Positions 10,881 to 21,932 of a DNA stretch of 51,797 nt are shown piece after piece; positions within the stretch are counted from its first letter, which is position 1; each line of letters begins with the position of its first letter. This DNA comes from Chara braunii (Eukaryota > Streptophyta > Charophyceae > Charales > Characeae), in contig BFEA01000037.1 of NCBI GenBank assembly GCA_003427395.1, forward strand, positions 833,209-885,005. Direction: 5' to 3'. A model generated the notes under the pieces. It saw only the letters and a list, made by a program, of their open reading frames with translations. It was not told the DNA's origin and did not search any database. Made by a program: the position numbers and the translations under genes.

Positions 10881-11702
10881 ATGATGGTATTGGTAAAGAA
10901 AGCAGGTGAGTCTTCTTCTTCCTATCCTCCTTCGACCGAAAAACTCCTCAGCGAGTACAAAGAATTATTTACTGAACCCACAAGAATAACTGAACGTGCC
11001 ATCAAGCACACAATTGAAATTATTCCTGGCAGAAAGATTCCCAAGGACACTATATATCGCATGTCTTCTAGGGAACTTGAGGAACTAAGGAAACAAATGC
11101 AGGACTTAACAGAGAAAGGATGGATTCGCCCTAGCTCCTCCCCTTATGGTGCCCCTGTCTTGTTTGTGCCCAAAAAGGAAGGTGAGTTGTGTCTCTGCAT
11201 TGACTATAGAGGGTTGAATGTTGTCACTGTTAAGAATGTCGAACCTCTACCACGAATTGACGACTTACTTGACCAGCTACAAGGATGAAGGTATTTTAGC
11301 AAGATCGACCTGAAGTCTGGGTATCACCAGATCGAGGTGGAACCCTCTGATCAGCGTGAGACTGCTTTCCAGACCAGGTATGACCACTACGAGTTCGTGG
11401 TAATGCCCTTCGGACTAACGAATGCCCCTGCTACCTTTCAAAGGTCAATGAATGACTTGTTTCGTCAATGGTTGGATAAGTTTGTCATTGTCTACCTCGA
11501 TGATATTCTAGTGTACAACAAAACACTAGAAGATCATGAGAAGCACCTTCGTCTGGTGCTTGGGAAGTTGCGTGAGGGCAGTTTCAAGATTAACCCCAAG
11601 AAATCTGAGTTTGCTAAGTCAGAAGTGTTATACTCTGGACACATAGTGAACGAAGAAGGTCTAAGGCCGGAAGAGAAAAAAATTTCAGCAATTAGAGATT
11701 GA
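10881..11702 (+). pseudogene. E1 reverse transcriptase domain
   Basis: All conserved RT blocks are visible: the approach segment [51 protein letters not shown], and the polymerase motif VYLDDILVY with the YLDD box near 11493. The domain copies element RNA into cDNA. TGA at 11286-11288 lies just before RYFSKIDL, and TGA at 11700-11702 follows AIRD where the family has Trp. The frame is otherwise continuous for 822 bp. It is a Ty3/gypsy RT by order and motifs. Confidence 0.9.
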
Positions 11703-12330
11703 CCACAACCTAAGTCTATAACTGAATTGCGATCTTTCCTTGGTTTAGCTAGTTACCACAGGAAGTTTGTTAGGAACTTCTCACTGATTGTTGCACCAAC
11801 GAGAAGATTGTTAAAGAAAGAAACAATTTGGTTGTGGGATAAGGACTGTGAGTCTTCCTTTCGGAAATTGAAGTATGCACTAACTCACTACCTTGTCCTT
11901 AAGATTGCTGACCTGTCCTTGTCTTTCATTGTTACTACTGACGCGAGTCAGTATGGGATTGGCGTTGTTCTTCAATAGGATGATGGCAAGGGCTATAGGC
12001 CCATAGAGTTTATGTCTACACGATTGGCGTTAGAGAAGGTTGCCAACTCCACCTACGAACGTGAACTTTATGCCTTAGTCTGTGCGTTGGATACGTGGAG
12101 ACACTACCTGCTAAGGAGACACTTTACTATGTATTTAGACCACTCGACACTACAGTGGATAAAGACACAGTCAAGACTCTCTGACAAGCTAGTAAGATGG
12201 TCTGCCTTCATTGACACCTTTGACTTTGAGCTTAAAACTATCAAAGGTAAGTCAAATGTGGTTGCAGATGCTTTATCCCGACGCAGTAACTTCTTTGGTA
12301 CAATTGTCTCATACTTGGATATTGGGAATG
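11703..12330 (+). pseudogene. E1 RNase H domain
   Basis: This continues the RT frame. The connection SFLGLASYHRKFV is followed by RNase H motifs: VTTDASQYGIG (first catalytic Asp), YERELYALV (catalytic Glu), MYLDHSTLQW (Asp) and VVADALSR (final Asp). It would degrade the RNA strand during cDNA synthesis. One TAG at 11976-11978 sits after VVLQ before DDGKGYRPI, where Gln is usual. All four catalytic acidic residues survive. Confidence 0.88.
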
Positions 12331-13160
12331 ACTTAAAAGACCAGATTCGTCAAGGATACGCTACTGATCCAATTTGGAAGCCAATCATGGATGTCCTTGT
12401 ACGAGTTCCCAATTACCAAACTATAGAATACTCGATGGTTTGCTTTTCTTGATAGATCAAACAGAACAAAGATTGTGTATTCCTCACCAAGAAAGAATTA
12501 AGAGTATGTTGATTGGGGAATACCACGACTTTGAAGGACATTTTGGATTCAAAAAAACTTACGCAGAGGTTAGAGAACGCTTCGAATGAAAGGGATTAAA
12601 AGAAGATGTACTAACTTATGTACATATCTGTCTGGTGTGTCAGAGAAACAAGCCGACGCATGAGAATCCTCTTGGACTTCTCAGACGATTACATATACCA
12701 AGCGAACCAGGTGAGTCCATCTCAATTGACTATATGAGTCTGGTTAAAGTCGCAACGGTAATAGTTAAGTAATGGTGATTGTGGACCATTTCTTTAAATA
12801 TGCGATGTTTATTCCCTTACTTGCTGAAGTAAGGACTGAACTTGTGATCGAGAAATTTCAGATGAAATGGGTAACTGAGTATGGTTTTCCTTTATCCATT
12901 GGATCTGATCGAGATACCCGGTTCACAAGTATACCATGGCAAAAGCTGATGGAGGCATACGACATACGTTTGACCATGTCGTCAGGGCAACACCCTGAAA
13001 CGAATGGGCAAAGTGAACAAATGAACCGATTGTGCCAACAACTTCTGCGCATGTATGTAAGACCTGATCAAATTGATTGGGATGGGAACTTACCCAAGAT
13101 AGCCAGTGCATATAATAGCAGTGTCAACACCGCTATGAACGCCGAATGCACTACATAAGG
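12331..13160 (+). pseudogene. E1 integrase, zinc-binding and catalytic core
   Basis: The His2-Cys2 zinc domain reads YHDFEGHFG then CLVCQR. The DDE core shows SIDYM, GSDRDTRF and HPETNGQSEQ, so all three acidic residues are present, and it would insert the cDNA. It is split over three frames: a shift near 12400, TGA at 12587-12589 (RERFE, stop, KGLKEDV, where Trp fits), another shift near 12745-12772, and one near 13150 after NAEC. Confidence 0.88.
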
Positions 13161-13720
13161 GATGGAAACCTAGGCGTCCCATTGATGTGTTAACATGGGA
13201 CAAATTCCTTAGATTACCACCAGGGACACGAGAATATGCAGTTTTATTTCAAGAAGACATAAAGAAAGTAAAAAAAAACTTAAAGAAAGCTCAAAGACCA
13301 AATGATTGAACAAGCTAATAAGCATAGAAGACCATCCACATTTAAAGAGGGTGATCTGGTCTGGTTTAAATCCAAAGAGTTTTCATTAGAAGAAGATGTA
13401 TCTTAAAAATTGTTGCCTGTCTACTTTGGACCCTGGGAAGTTCTCAAAGTAATTGGAGATGCGGAGGGATCGTCCTATCGCATTGATATTCCCCCTCATC
13501 TCAAAACATATCCTGTCTTTCACGCGTCCAAACTGTTGCCCTATATAGAAGGGAAAGAATTTCCTAACAGACCCTCTATGATTCCGCCATTTATGGAAGG
13601 CAGATATGAAGTAGAAAAAATCATAGAGCATGGATACTTCTCTACGGGAGCACGTGGACGACCTTAGAAGCAGTTCAAGGTACGTTTTAAGTCTCAGGCA
13701 CCATCTGAGGACAGATGGTT
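13148..13720 (+). pseudogene. E1 integrase C-terminus with chromodomain-like tail
   Basis: After a frameshift the integrase continues as HKGWKPRRPIDVL and then EGDLVWFKSKEFS, the beta-barrel region. TAA at 13404-13406 precedes KLLPVYFGPWEVLKVIG. The tail GRYEVEKIIEHGYF with FKVRFK and W at the end resembles a chromodomain, which would target heterochromatin. TAG at 13665-13667 interrupts the tail where Gln fits. A further shift lies near 13303. The chromodomain call rests on pattern only. Confidence 0.72.
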
Positions 13721-13747
13721 TCGTAAAAGATTTTTGCGGTGGAACTC

Positions 13748-13766
13748 GAAAATGGGCCGGCAGGAA
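13748..13766 (+). other. E1 polypurine tract candidate
   Basis: The purine-biased stretch GAAAATGGGCCGGCAGGAA directly precedes the 3' LTR start. It is where plus-strand synthesis would be primed, but two CC interruptions make it a weak tract. Confidence 0.45.
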
Positions 13767-14862
13767 TGCAGTAACCCTGTTCAGAAGCAGCCTGGGGCCT
13801 AAAACTCAGCCCCAGGCAACGCAAACCTGAGTCGGTCTGCACTGGGTTGTGTGACCTAGACACGCCCAGGCCTGAGTCTGCTGCGTTTGGCTGTGTGACC
13901 AAACGCTGCACACTGAAAATTCAAGGGTCAGAGTCAACTGTAGAGTCAAAGGTACCGTGCCCAGGCCCTTGGTTGGATACACTCACTTGTTGTGCGCAGG
14001 TACCCAGACAGCATCCAGGCCGCAGGGAATTCGGTTGCGGACCAATCTGGGCCCTCGTTCACATTGAGATCTGGACGACTGAGTGACGCAGCATCCGGGG
14101 TCCAAACCCTGTGCCAACGCTACATAAGCGCTGACCTGCTGGCTTTGACATTCATTCATTCTATCTTGCGTTGACGCTAACTTCATGCATTGACTACAAC
14201 GCTGGCTCGACGCTGCTACGCTGGCTCGACGCTGCTGCGCTGGCTCGACGCTGCTGCGCGGGCTGGACACTGCTACGCTGGCTCGACGCTGCTACACTAG
14301 CTCGACGTTGCGAGGCTGGTTGGACGCTGGCTATGCTGGCATTGTGATTTCGGCAACGCGCTGCTTGTCCGGCATGGTGGCTGGCTTGCACATGTCTTCT
14401 TGGTATGCTGACGTGGCAGCTACCACGCGCTGTTGCTGATGTGGCCACTGCTACGTGTATACTGCTGATGTGGCGAGGCTACGGACTTGTATTGCTGTTC
14501 TGAAGATCGTCGTTCTGGAGAAGATCAGGACTGTGGAGGATCATGATACGTACCTGTTGTCTTCATGTCGACATTGCTCCAGTGCTGATAAGATTTTGAT
14601 TAGACGTGCCACGTGGCACATTGTAGAAGGACTTCATTCAGACTATTGATTCTTGAGGTGTTGATTGAGGACAGAGCCCCAATCAGGAGTGGGCATTGTA
14701 CTTTCCTCGCCCTTGTCTAATCTCCCTCCTCTCTCTTCGTCTATGTATGATTTCCTCATCCCATTCTGTCTGGTTACGATTTTAATTATTGGTAATTATC
14801 AGCGGCTCGATATTCTGGACTTGCATTGTTGACGAGTGTCTTCACGATCTGGGTTCATTGCG
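13767..14862 (+). repeat. E1 3' LTR with an expanded 19-bp array
   Basis: It starts TGCAGTAACCC like the 5' LTR and ends CATTGCG, where the 5' copy has CATTGCA. It is 96 bp longer than the 5' LTR, accounted for by about five extra 19-bp units (starts 14201, 14220, 14239, about 14258, 14277, 14296). One TGACGTGGC remains at 14409; the second site is mutated to TGATGTGGC. Confidence 0.9.
14201..14315 (+). repeat. 19-bp minisatellite inside the E1 3' LTR
   Basis: The unit GCTGGCTCGACGCTGCTAC recurs about six times with a 19-bp step. The 5' LTR has two units at 6562-6598. Confidence 0.9.
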
Positions 14863-14866
14863 AAAG

Positions 14867-15940
14867 GGAACATTTAAATCAAAGAGAAAGAGAAAAAAAG
14901 AAAACAGAAAAATTCGAAGTAGGGGGGGGGGCAAGGGGGATGAAAAGTGATGAAGAAGAGAGAAATAGGTGAGAGAGAGAAAAAAAGTGAAGTGGGAGAT
15001 GGAGGAGATGGGATTAGTAGAAGATGGTGAGTTGGGAGGAGAGGAGAGAAAAAGGTGGTGGGAGATGAGTGAAGAGGGAGGTGGGAGGAGGGGGGTAGTG
15101 GTAGAGTGAGAAGGTATGATCAGATGATGGGGGGAAAGGGAAAAGGGGGTTGCGGGAGGGTAGGTTAGTGGAGAGAGAGAATATCAGGCTCTTGGTTGGC
15201 CAAGAGCAAAGCACTACCAAGATCCACAGGATCTTGGCCTTCAAGGTGCTGCTGGCTTGATGCCACAACAATAAAAAGGTGATAATGATGATCTAGGGTT
15301 GGCTGAGATCTTGATCAGCCACCCTACTGCCAGAGTCACACAGCCCCCTAGCCAGGGGGGGAATCTTGAGCTGCTGCAAAACTGCTGCTGCAGCAATAGA
15401 AAAATAGTAAAAAAAAATAATGTGGCGCAGCCGCCTAGCCAGGGGGGTCTTCAGTCTTCAGAGCAGGTTGCCACGTAGCACTGCAGATGGCCACGTGCCT
15501 AGGCAGCAGCAGCCCGGGGGCGGGGGGGAGGGGTTAAATAGCTGGCACGCACCTCTTCAACAGCAGCGTGCCACACTACAAAGCCGTACATACAGTATGG
15601 CGAGTGTGTTACGGGAGCAGCCACGCACGCGCAAGGCCAGCAGCTGCCTGGGTTCAAACCCAGGCGGCAACAAGATCCCGGATCTTGATAATATAAATCC
15701 ACGAGCGAGGGGGGGCGGGGCAGTGGGGCAGCGTGGGCGCGTGCGTGCGGCGGCCTTGGCCTCGGCGCTTGCGCGCACGTGTCGTGACGGCAACTCCTTT
15801 TTCCGCCACATGGCGCTTCCTGCTGCACCTTTTTTCCCTCGTTTTTGGTGAAAACCGGTCGAAAAACAGCAAAAAAACCCACTGTCGGGTTTTGCTGTTT
15901 TCCCTGCTGTGCGGTGGGTGGGCGAGAGCGGGGAACGTTC
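14867..15940. other. Non-coding spacer after E1
   Basis: The first 300 bp are GA-rich (14880-15180). The rest is GC-rich with CTGCTGCAGCAG near 15380. Long ORFs on both strands (up to 253 aa on minus, 154 aa on plus) overlap one another, are Pro/Arg/Ser-rich, and resemble nothing I know, so I do not call a gene. Confidence 0.5.
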
Positions 15941-15941
15941 C

Positions 15942-16206
15942 CACTCCGATACCAGTGTGGCGGACCCACCAGGTGTGGTGCTCCGCCAGGGTCAGAGATG
16001 GAGATGGAGGAAGAAGGGGGAGCGAGATGGCACAGCGCAGCTCGCACGCCAGACTCCAATGCACGTACTCCAAACTGTGCGAATGCAGAATGAATCGGAA
16101 AACAGACAACAACTGGGATATACCCCAGCGGACTGACGGGACTGGACTGGACTGGCTGGTACGGACAGAGGTACCGGCCTGGACTGGACTGCCCTGAATA
16201 CAACAC
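15942..16206 (-). repeat. Candidate minus-strand LTR end and primer site (E5)
   Basis: Read on minus, TGGTATCGGAGTGGG at 15954-15940 resembles the primer sites of E1 and E4 with one difference. It lies one base after ...GTCCGCCACA, an LTR-like CA end at 15956. A matching TG start could be TGTTGTATTC at 16206, giving an LTR of about 250 bp. No partner LTR is found at lower coordinates and no gag lies downstream on minus, so it could be a fragment or non-autonomous element. Confidence 0.35.
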
Positions 16207-16212
16207 AGGCCT

Positions 16213-16930
16213 GTGAGAACAGGCCAAGGGGCTGGTCTCACAGGCCAACCAGAGGTCCACTACAAGGAAGCTGCAAAGATTTTGGCGGAGAAGAGGGCAA
16301 GGAAGGAGAAGGATCTGGAGAAGAAAGCAAAGAAGGTGGCTCTCTTGGAAGAGAAAGCCAAGAAAAAGAAGGAGCAGGAGGAGTTAAAACGGTTGTAGAA
16401 GGAGAAGGAAGCAATTGCAGCCGCCGTAGAAGAAAAAGAAGAAGAAGAAGAAGAAGAAGAAGAAGAGGTGGAGGAACCTCTGTAGAGGAATATAAGAACT
16501 GAAGCGAGGGGGGAATCAAGTGGTGCTCGTGAGAGAGAAGCAAAGATAAAGAAGATGGTAACTGAGTGGGGGGCAAATCCGGCCCTGGGGAAAGAGAAGG
16601 AAGCCATGTTGCTTGTCCCACAGGCAGAAAGGAAAGTGGCGGATCAGAAATTGCGAGAGGAGGCAAATCCCTTGCGCCAACAGGCCAAGGAGGAAGAGCA
16701 ACTTTTGGAGTGGAAACTACGCCTCGCAAGGGAAAGAACGAGGCGACTGGAGGCGGCTGGGAGCACAAGTTGATATGGGTAGGAAAGTAGAACTCTTATC
16801 CCAGAATGTGGAAGTCATGCTGAGAGCCCAGTAGGAACAATTGCGTTATCTTAGGGGCCATGATATTGCCCTACAGTCTATGCGCCTAGGCTTCAAGGAT
16901 TTTGCACGTGAAATGATGACGTGTTGCCGG
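16213..16930 (+). pseudogene. Gag N-terminal coiled-coil fragment
   Basis: One plus-strand frame from 16213 to 16768 is interrupted by two TAG codons (16396-16398 after LKRL, and about 16482 after EEPL). It encodes Lys/Glu-rich heptad-like sequence (ILAEKRARKEKDLEKKAKKV, then an 11-Glu run). A frameshift near 16750 links to DMGRKVELLSQNVEVMLRAQ, TAG at 16832-16834, then EQLRYLRGHDIALQSMRLGF. This looks like the charged N-terminus and linker of a Ty3-like gag. It might belong to E3, whose capsid starts 2.6 kb later, but minisatellite DNA lies between. No capsid follows directly. Confidence 0.55.
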
Positions 16931-17029
16931 CAAATTGCGCACTGCGGTAGAAGGCGCAAAAAGATTCTGCGCAGGTGCCATAGTATAAACCACCAACAGT
17001 CCCTCAGAGCCATGGGATCGGGAGATCGC

Positions 17030-17386
17030 AGTAGGCTGGCGCGCGTTAGCGCTAGCGCTATGGTTGGCGGGCCGCCGCGGCATGCGGATGGTGGCATGCT
17101 GGTTGCTTGCAGGCGAGGCGCTGGCTGGTCGGAGGTGGTGGGGCACTGGCTTCTCGCAGGTTGCGATGCGCTGGCTTCTCGGGAGTGGCGAGGTGCTGGC
17201 TGTGTGAATACAGCGAGGCGCTGGCTGTTGGCGGGGGGCGAGGCGCTGGCAACAGGTGAGTGGTGGGGCGCTGGTGACTTGCGGCTGGCGAGGCGCTGGC
17301 TCGGGGTGACTAGTAAGATGCTAGTTGACATGTGGCGTGGTGCTGGCAGCCGACGGGAGGGAGGCGCTGGTGCGAGGGCGCTGTGA
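17030..17386 (+). repeat. Minisatellite with GAGGCGCTGGC core
   Basis: The core GGCGCTGGC or GTGCTGGC with GGCGAGG recurs about every 30-40 bp (for example near 17115, 17190, 17215, 17240, 17290 and 17365). The 181-aa ORF across it is a by-product of the repeat. Confidence 0.7.
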
Positions 17387-17880
17387 TGTTGTGAATTAGA
17401 TGGGGGATAGCGCTTGACGCACGCGCGGTATCCAGAGGCTCTGGGTCATTACTACGTCACAGGCTGACGTGGCATCTGGCCTGAGGCACATAGGAAAAGG
17501 GAGAATGGTAGCGGCAGCTGCTGTTTGAACATTTTCCCTGTGTTTTTCACATGAAGTACTCCATAGCCAAGACCTTTAAAGAGGCTGGAGAACTCATGCG
17601 AGTTGACGAAAGTCGATGTCGGTGGAGGAAAGTGGAGTCGGCCCCGTGGAGACCAAAGTGCGGAGAACGTTGGTCCTACTTGAAGAATNATCACAGTGCC
17701 ACTGGGAGAGTATCATCAAGAGGGCGGCTAGGAGGTCATCATCAACCGATATATGTGCTTTCGTCTGTTTTTTTGTCTTGTGCAAGTTATCCATCAAGAG
17801 CATCAAGATTTTCATCATTGTGATTTCAGCGGGGGTTTTTCATCAAGGACACCGTCATTTTTGTAATCCTCATTTGGTTA
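17387..17880. other. Non-coding stretch with one ambiguous base
   Basis: I see no gene. TGACGTGGC occurs once at 17465. The base at 17689 is N. Sequence from 17700 grades into CAT-rich simple repeat. Confidence 0.5.
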
Positions 17881-18143
17881 CGGGTGGTAATCATCATCGG
17901 CTTCTCTAATTCGTCATCCATGTTATTTATCTTCTTTTTATCTTCTTCATGATCATCATCCGGACTTCTCTGAAAAAATCGTAATCATCCTCATCTTCTA
18001 TTTTCATTTACAGCAATAGTGAGTTGTCAATCTTCCACACCGATGTCATTAGGGCATCGCAAGTCCGACGTTCCTTACTTATTTTCGCCAATTTTATTTC
18101 ATCATCATCATCATCATCATCATCTTCATCATCATCATCTACC

Positions 18144-18175
<32 letters not shown>

Positions 18176-18199
18176 ATCATCATCATCATCATCATCTTT

Positions 18200-18233
<34 letters not shown>

Positions 18234-18240
18234 CGGTTTC
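17881..18240. repeat. CAT/TCA microsatellite
   Basis: Long ATC/TCA trinucleotide runs, densest at 18097-18232, give artificial poly-His and poly-Ser ORFs. Confidence 0.95.
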
Positions 18241-19258
18241 TTTATTTATTTTTTCATCAATCAGTAGTTATCTCTGTGTTGGTGGTTATATTCTCATCTC
18301 CCAGATAGGCTATGGTTTAGTTGGTAGGTAGGTTGGTCAGGAAGGGAGCGCTACTCCGCAGGGGTAACACAAGGTGGAAGGTGATTGCCCTCCAAGGAGT
18401 AGATGTAGACAATGGGAGCTGACCTGAGTTGGGGCTGGGAGATATGTATGGGGGCGCATTATCTCCTGGCGGAGGCAGATTAGGTCAGAGTGTTAGTTTT
18501 GAGGTACACCTTTTGGGGGAACTGGTTACCTCAAGGTAGAAGGGAATGGGGAGGTTCTCTCTCTCGTTGGGGCTGATAGGAACTTCATGCTGATAGCGGG
18601 GTTGGGCTTAGCGGAGGCAGCGAGAGGAGAAGAGGAAATGAGGGGAGAGGAGGAGAATACATGGAAGAAGGGGAGGGGTGGAAAGAAATAATCATCAGCG
18701 TCGTCGTCATTATCCATCATCTTTGTGATCTTCTCAAGGTACTCGTCAAATTTCATCGTCAGAAAGTTTTGCTGATCAGGATTCTGATATTATCAGATCC
18801 TTGATTTTTGGTTGGCATTCTAGATTAGCTAATTTCCTAATTGAGTCTTCTTGTGTAATGGCCAGGTTGAGTTGCCGCCAGAACGACGCTAGCCGGCGTT
18901 GGGGCAGTGCCCTGTAACCTGCTTGTGTAGGAGCTTGAGGCTTTGTATAGAGGTCTGGAATTGCCGAGGGAGGAAGGCAATCTGCAAACTTGACTAATGG
19001 CTACAATCTGGCCGACGATGGTCGTAGCTGGGGTGGGGAGCGCTGCCCTGTAACCGAGCCAGATTGGGGTGTGAGATCGGGAAGAGTTCTGATTGGTGCA
19101 CAGCACGGGCTCAGTTGTGATTGGTTGTTTGGAATGGATACAGGAAATTAGGGATAGTATAGTAATTCAGTGTCGAGTAGACAATCTTTCTGAATACTCG
19201 TTATCTAGCTCTATTTCATGACCTCAATCACCCACTCTGACATCCTAAATCATCCAAA
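18241..19258. other. Non-coding spacer before E3
   Basis: No recognisable gene. Two similar segments containing GTGCCCTGTAACC and GCTGCCCTGTAACC (18905 and 19050) suggest a 140-bp degenerate duplication. The end, with AATCATCC repeats (19230-19300), is where a leader of E3 would be expected, but I find no primer site. Confidence 0.45.
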
Positions 19259-20231
19259 ATGATCCTCAATCATCCCAAATTTTCATCAATTGTCAATCAT
19301 CAATGTATTCCCATTATAAGGGACGTTGGGCCCGGTTCCCAGCACGTGATGCTCCCCGCGAATAGATTGGAGCAATTGAAAAAAAAAAAAAAAGGTGCCA
19401 AGATAGCGGCCCCAAAGGAAGAGGAGGCATGGCCACAGCGCGAGTGCATTAAGGCCAAATTCCTTGAACCCTATAGTAGGAAGAAGGGAGAGGACTTTGA
19501 TAATTGGGAAGCCAGTATCAAGTCTTATTTTCGCTTGCAGAACATTGCGCCAGAGAACCATGTTCTTGTGGCGTGGCACTAAAAGATGAAGCGGCCAGTT
19601 TTGCTAGGTCGCTTTCCCGCGCTGCCAAGTGTGACAACGATATGGTCGCATACTCCGACATCACTAACTTGAGCGATTTCCTGTTTGCCCTTTGTGAGCG
19701 GTTTGCAGACGTCACTCGAGGTCTTAGGGCATCTGACAAACTACAGATGATCCACACGCGATAGTGGAGTGTAAGAGCACTGAAGGCCGCCATGGATGAA
19801 CTTGTCGTTGTCCATGGACATGGGGTCACTGAGACCCAACTTGTCCAGTTGTTCTACTGCGCCATGCTCGAGACTCTGCATGGGCACTTCTTCGACAAAA
19901 AACAGCAACCTAATATGACGTACGACACGCTCAGTCCGGAGGTTGTTGCTTTCGAGGCCCAGTCCGCGCTTGTTACCACTTTCTGGCACAAGGACCTTGC
20001 AAAGGGCAAGAAGTGGAAAGGACATACCATTTCAGGACGAGTCGAGGCAAAGGATAGCCTTATCCTTACCATGGAGGAAGGTGGTATGGAAGAGGTCCAC
20101 TACAGCGAGATTGCGTGTGGCCTAGATGATGTAGACAGTAGTGAAGGGCACCCTGTTGTCACGGTCGGAGGGAGGCTGCAAGGAAGAGGAAGAGGCCAAG
20201 GCCAAGGGGGCCAGGCCTTTGGTGGTTGAGG
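19259..20231 (+). pseudogene. gag: E3 gag capsid
   Basis: The capsid starts in one frame (GEDFDNWEASIKSYFRLQNI, about 19490-19550) and moves to another near 19565 (LKDEAASFARSLSRAAKCD). That second frame runs to TAG at 19762-19764 (IHTR, stop, WSVRAL, where Gln fits) and continues to 20229 (MTYDTLSPEVVAFEAQ, then a Gly/Arg/Gln-rich tail). It is a Ty3-type capsid distinct from those of E1, E2 and E4. The oligo-Lys stretch near 19380 comes from a run of A and may be the start of a nearby insertion or slippage. Its promoter and LTR are not seen. Confidence 0.75.
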
Positions 20232-20379
20232 GCAAGGCGGCCAGGGGAAACCGCCAAGTGGGAGGTAGGGGTCAAGGTCCCCCGTCAAACCGCCCGCGTT
20301 CCAATCGGTCACCCTCCCAGAGGGGGTGGGTGGCACCTTGGTCGGCATGAGGGCGGACTTGGAAACGCTGGGTCTTGAG

Positions 20380-20465
20380 CAGACAGATTGGCAAAAGAGG
20401 ATAGATGCGGGTCAGTGCATCTTTGCGCCGACCCTTGGCATATTATAAAATTTTGTCCAAAATAT
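20380..20465 (+). pseudogene. E3 nucleocapsid zinc knuckle, frameshifted
   Basis: DWQKRIDAGQC in one frame is followed in the next frame by CADPWHIIKFC. Joined by one shift, these give the CX2-3CX4HX4C spacing with His present. The knuckle would bind element RNA. The frameshift lies between the first and second Cys. Confidence 0.6.
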
Positions 20466-20705
20466 AGGAGTGTCCGGCGAGCGGCTACTTAGGCAGCAAA
20501 CGGCAACCGTCGGTAGGGGTAGCGATTGCCCTTACCTCTAGGCCATGTGGAGATGAGTGTGCATGCCAAATAGAAACTCCCACTCCGCGTGAGCCTATGG
20601 TAGAGGTTGCTGGCCAGTTCCTAGTCAGTTGTCCCAGAGACTGCTTGTATTAGGGTCTCTCTAGGCGCTTACGTCATAAGACTGGCAGAAGAGCTAAAGG
20701 AGAGA

Positions 20706-21470
20706 ATGCAAACCTGGGCCAAGATGAAGAAGGAAGGAAAAGGGCAACTATTATTAGTAGATGTGGAGGTTTTTAGAGGCAGGGTAGGAGCCCTTATAGA
20801 CAGTGGGACCACCCGTAGCTATATTAGCCGCAAAGCGCTGAAAATAATAAAGCTTAGCTTGAAAGTCCAAAAGCTAGACGAGCCCATAGTCAACATCCTC
20901 GCAGATAATCGCACCATGCGAATCAAGGATTATGTTGAGGGAGTCGCGGCATATTTTCGCCTAGAGGCGGATGGGAAGATAGAGAGAGTTCTCCATTCCC
21001 TGACTCTCATCGTCGAGTATAATCTCCCATTTGATATGGTCCTAAGAATGGATTGGGGAGAGGCAGCAGAAGCCACATTGCATTTGCGTGAGCATGACTG
21101 TAGGCTTCCTAGTCCTTCAGATGGTGTCAAGACGACCCGCCTGTTCCATGTGTCAGGAGTAGATAACTCCTTGGCACATTGTTGTCTTAGTGCTTCTGCG
21201 TTAGCGCGATTAGTTAAGGAGGAGCAATGAGAAGAGTGGGTTTTTGTAGCTTATGTTAGGCCAGTTATTGAGCCTAAAAAAGAGGAACCAACTAACCCCA
21301 TTATTGCCAAGTTGTTGGAAGAGTACGCAAATCTGTTAGAGGCTCGTTGAGGAGTAGTACTGTGTCCCATCCAGCACCATATTGAGATAGAGTTTGGCAG
21401 TAAAACTCTCAAAGGAGCAGTTTATAGAATGTCTCCTAAGGAGTTATAGGAGTTGTGCAAACAGCTAGAC
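20706..21470 (+). pseudogene. E3 protease and start of RT, truncated
   Basis: The frame carries ALIDSGTTRSYIS (catalytic Asp near residue 47) and FDMVLRMDW, where the family has ILGMDW, so Gly is changed to Arg. It continues into the RT approach region (PIIAKLLEEY, VYRMSPKEL) with stops TGA 21228-21230, TGA near 21348 and TAG near 21447, and is cut at 21470 by the E4 LTR before any catalytic RT motif. No continuation of the RT is found beyond E4 in this window. Confidence 0.8.
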
Positions 21471-21931
21471 TGTTACGGACTCCGCCAGGGCTCGATCCCT
21501 GGTCTATCTTTTTGCTGTTTCGGCTGCATCCCGTTTTCGGCCTGGCACCCTTTTTCCAAACACCTCCTTTGGTGTCGTAGGATTTTGGACAACTGGCGCC
21601 ATGCTGCAATTTGGGCGCCACTTTCAAATACCGCATTTTTAAGTTCTACCCTTGGGGCCTTTTCAGAAATGCCCCTGGTACCGTACGTGTCACCGGTACT
21701 TATACCGGCTCCCCATACGGTACAGGGAAACCAGTCTTGTACCAGTTTTCTGTTGCTGTACTCGTACTCATTGTGACTTGCTGTTCCAGCATTCGGAATC
21801 CAAGACTTCGACTTTGTGCCTTGCCACTGTATCTGCGTCCGACCCTCAGTCCGATGTGTGTGTGCTCTCACTCTCTCCCTCTCTCTCTCTCTCCTCTCCC
21901 TCGGCTCACCCTCAGCCTCACACCCGTCACA
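21471..21931 (+). repeat. E4 5' LTR
   Basis: It starts TGTTACGGACTCC at 21471 and ends CCCGTCACA at 21931, the canonical TG...CA limits, followed after one T by a primer site. It interrupts the E3 reading frame, which dates E4 as the younger insertion. CT-rich repeats at 21865-21905 lie near its 3' end. No second LTR is found on this side of the window. Confidence 0.82.
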
Positions 21932-21932
21932 T

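Larger units (their letters stand above)
6128..14862 (+). mobile_element. E1: complete but decayed Ty3/gypsy retrotransposon
   Basis: Two similar LTRs (6128-7127 and 13767-14862) both start TGCAGTAACCC. A primer site lies 3 nt after the 5' LTR. Between them run gag, protease, RT, RNase H, integrase and a chromodomain-like tail in Ty3 order on the plus strand. The flanking bases AAAG at 6124-6127 and 14863-14866 are a candidate target duplication; Ty3 elements usually make 5 bp and the 3' LTR ends CG rather than CA, so one base is probably mutated. Several stops and at least six frameshifts make it inactive. I count about 19 substitutions by eye over the first 375 bp of the LTR pair, so the insertion is not recent. 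Confidence 0.92.

Noticed and set aside
15499-16260. 253-aa minus ORF and overlapping 154-aa plus ORF
   Set aside because: Low-complexity Pro/Ser/Arg content, competing frames, no recognised motif, and overlap with a possible LTR.
18019-18308. Poly-His and poly-Ser ORFs
   Set aside because: Direct translation of a CAT trinucleotide microsatellite.
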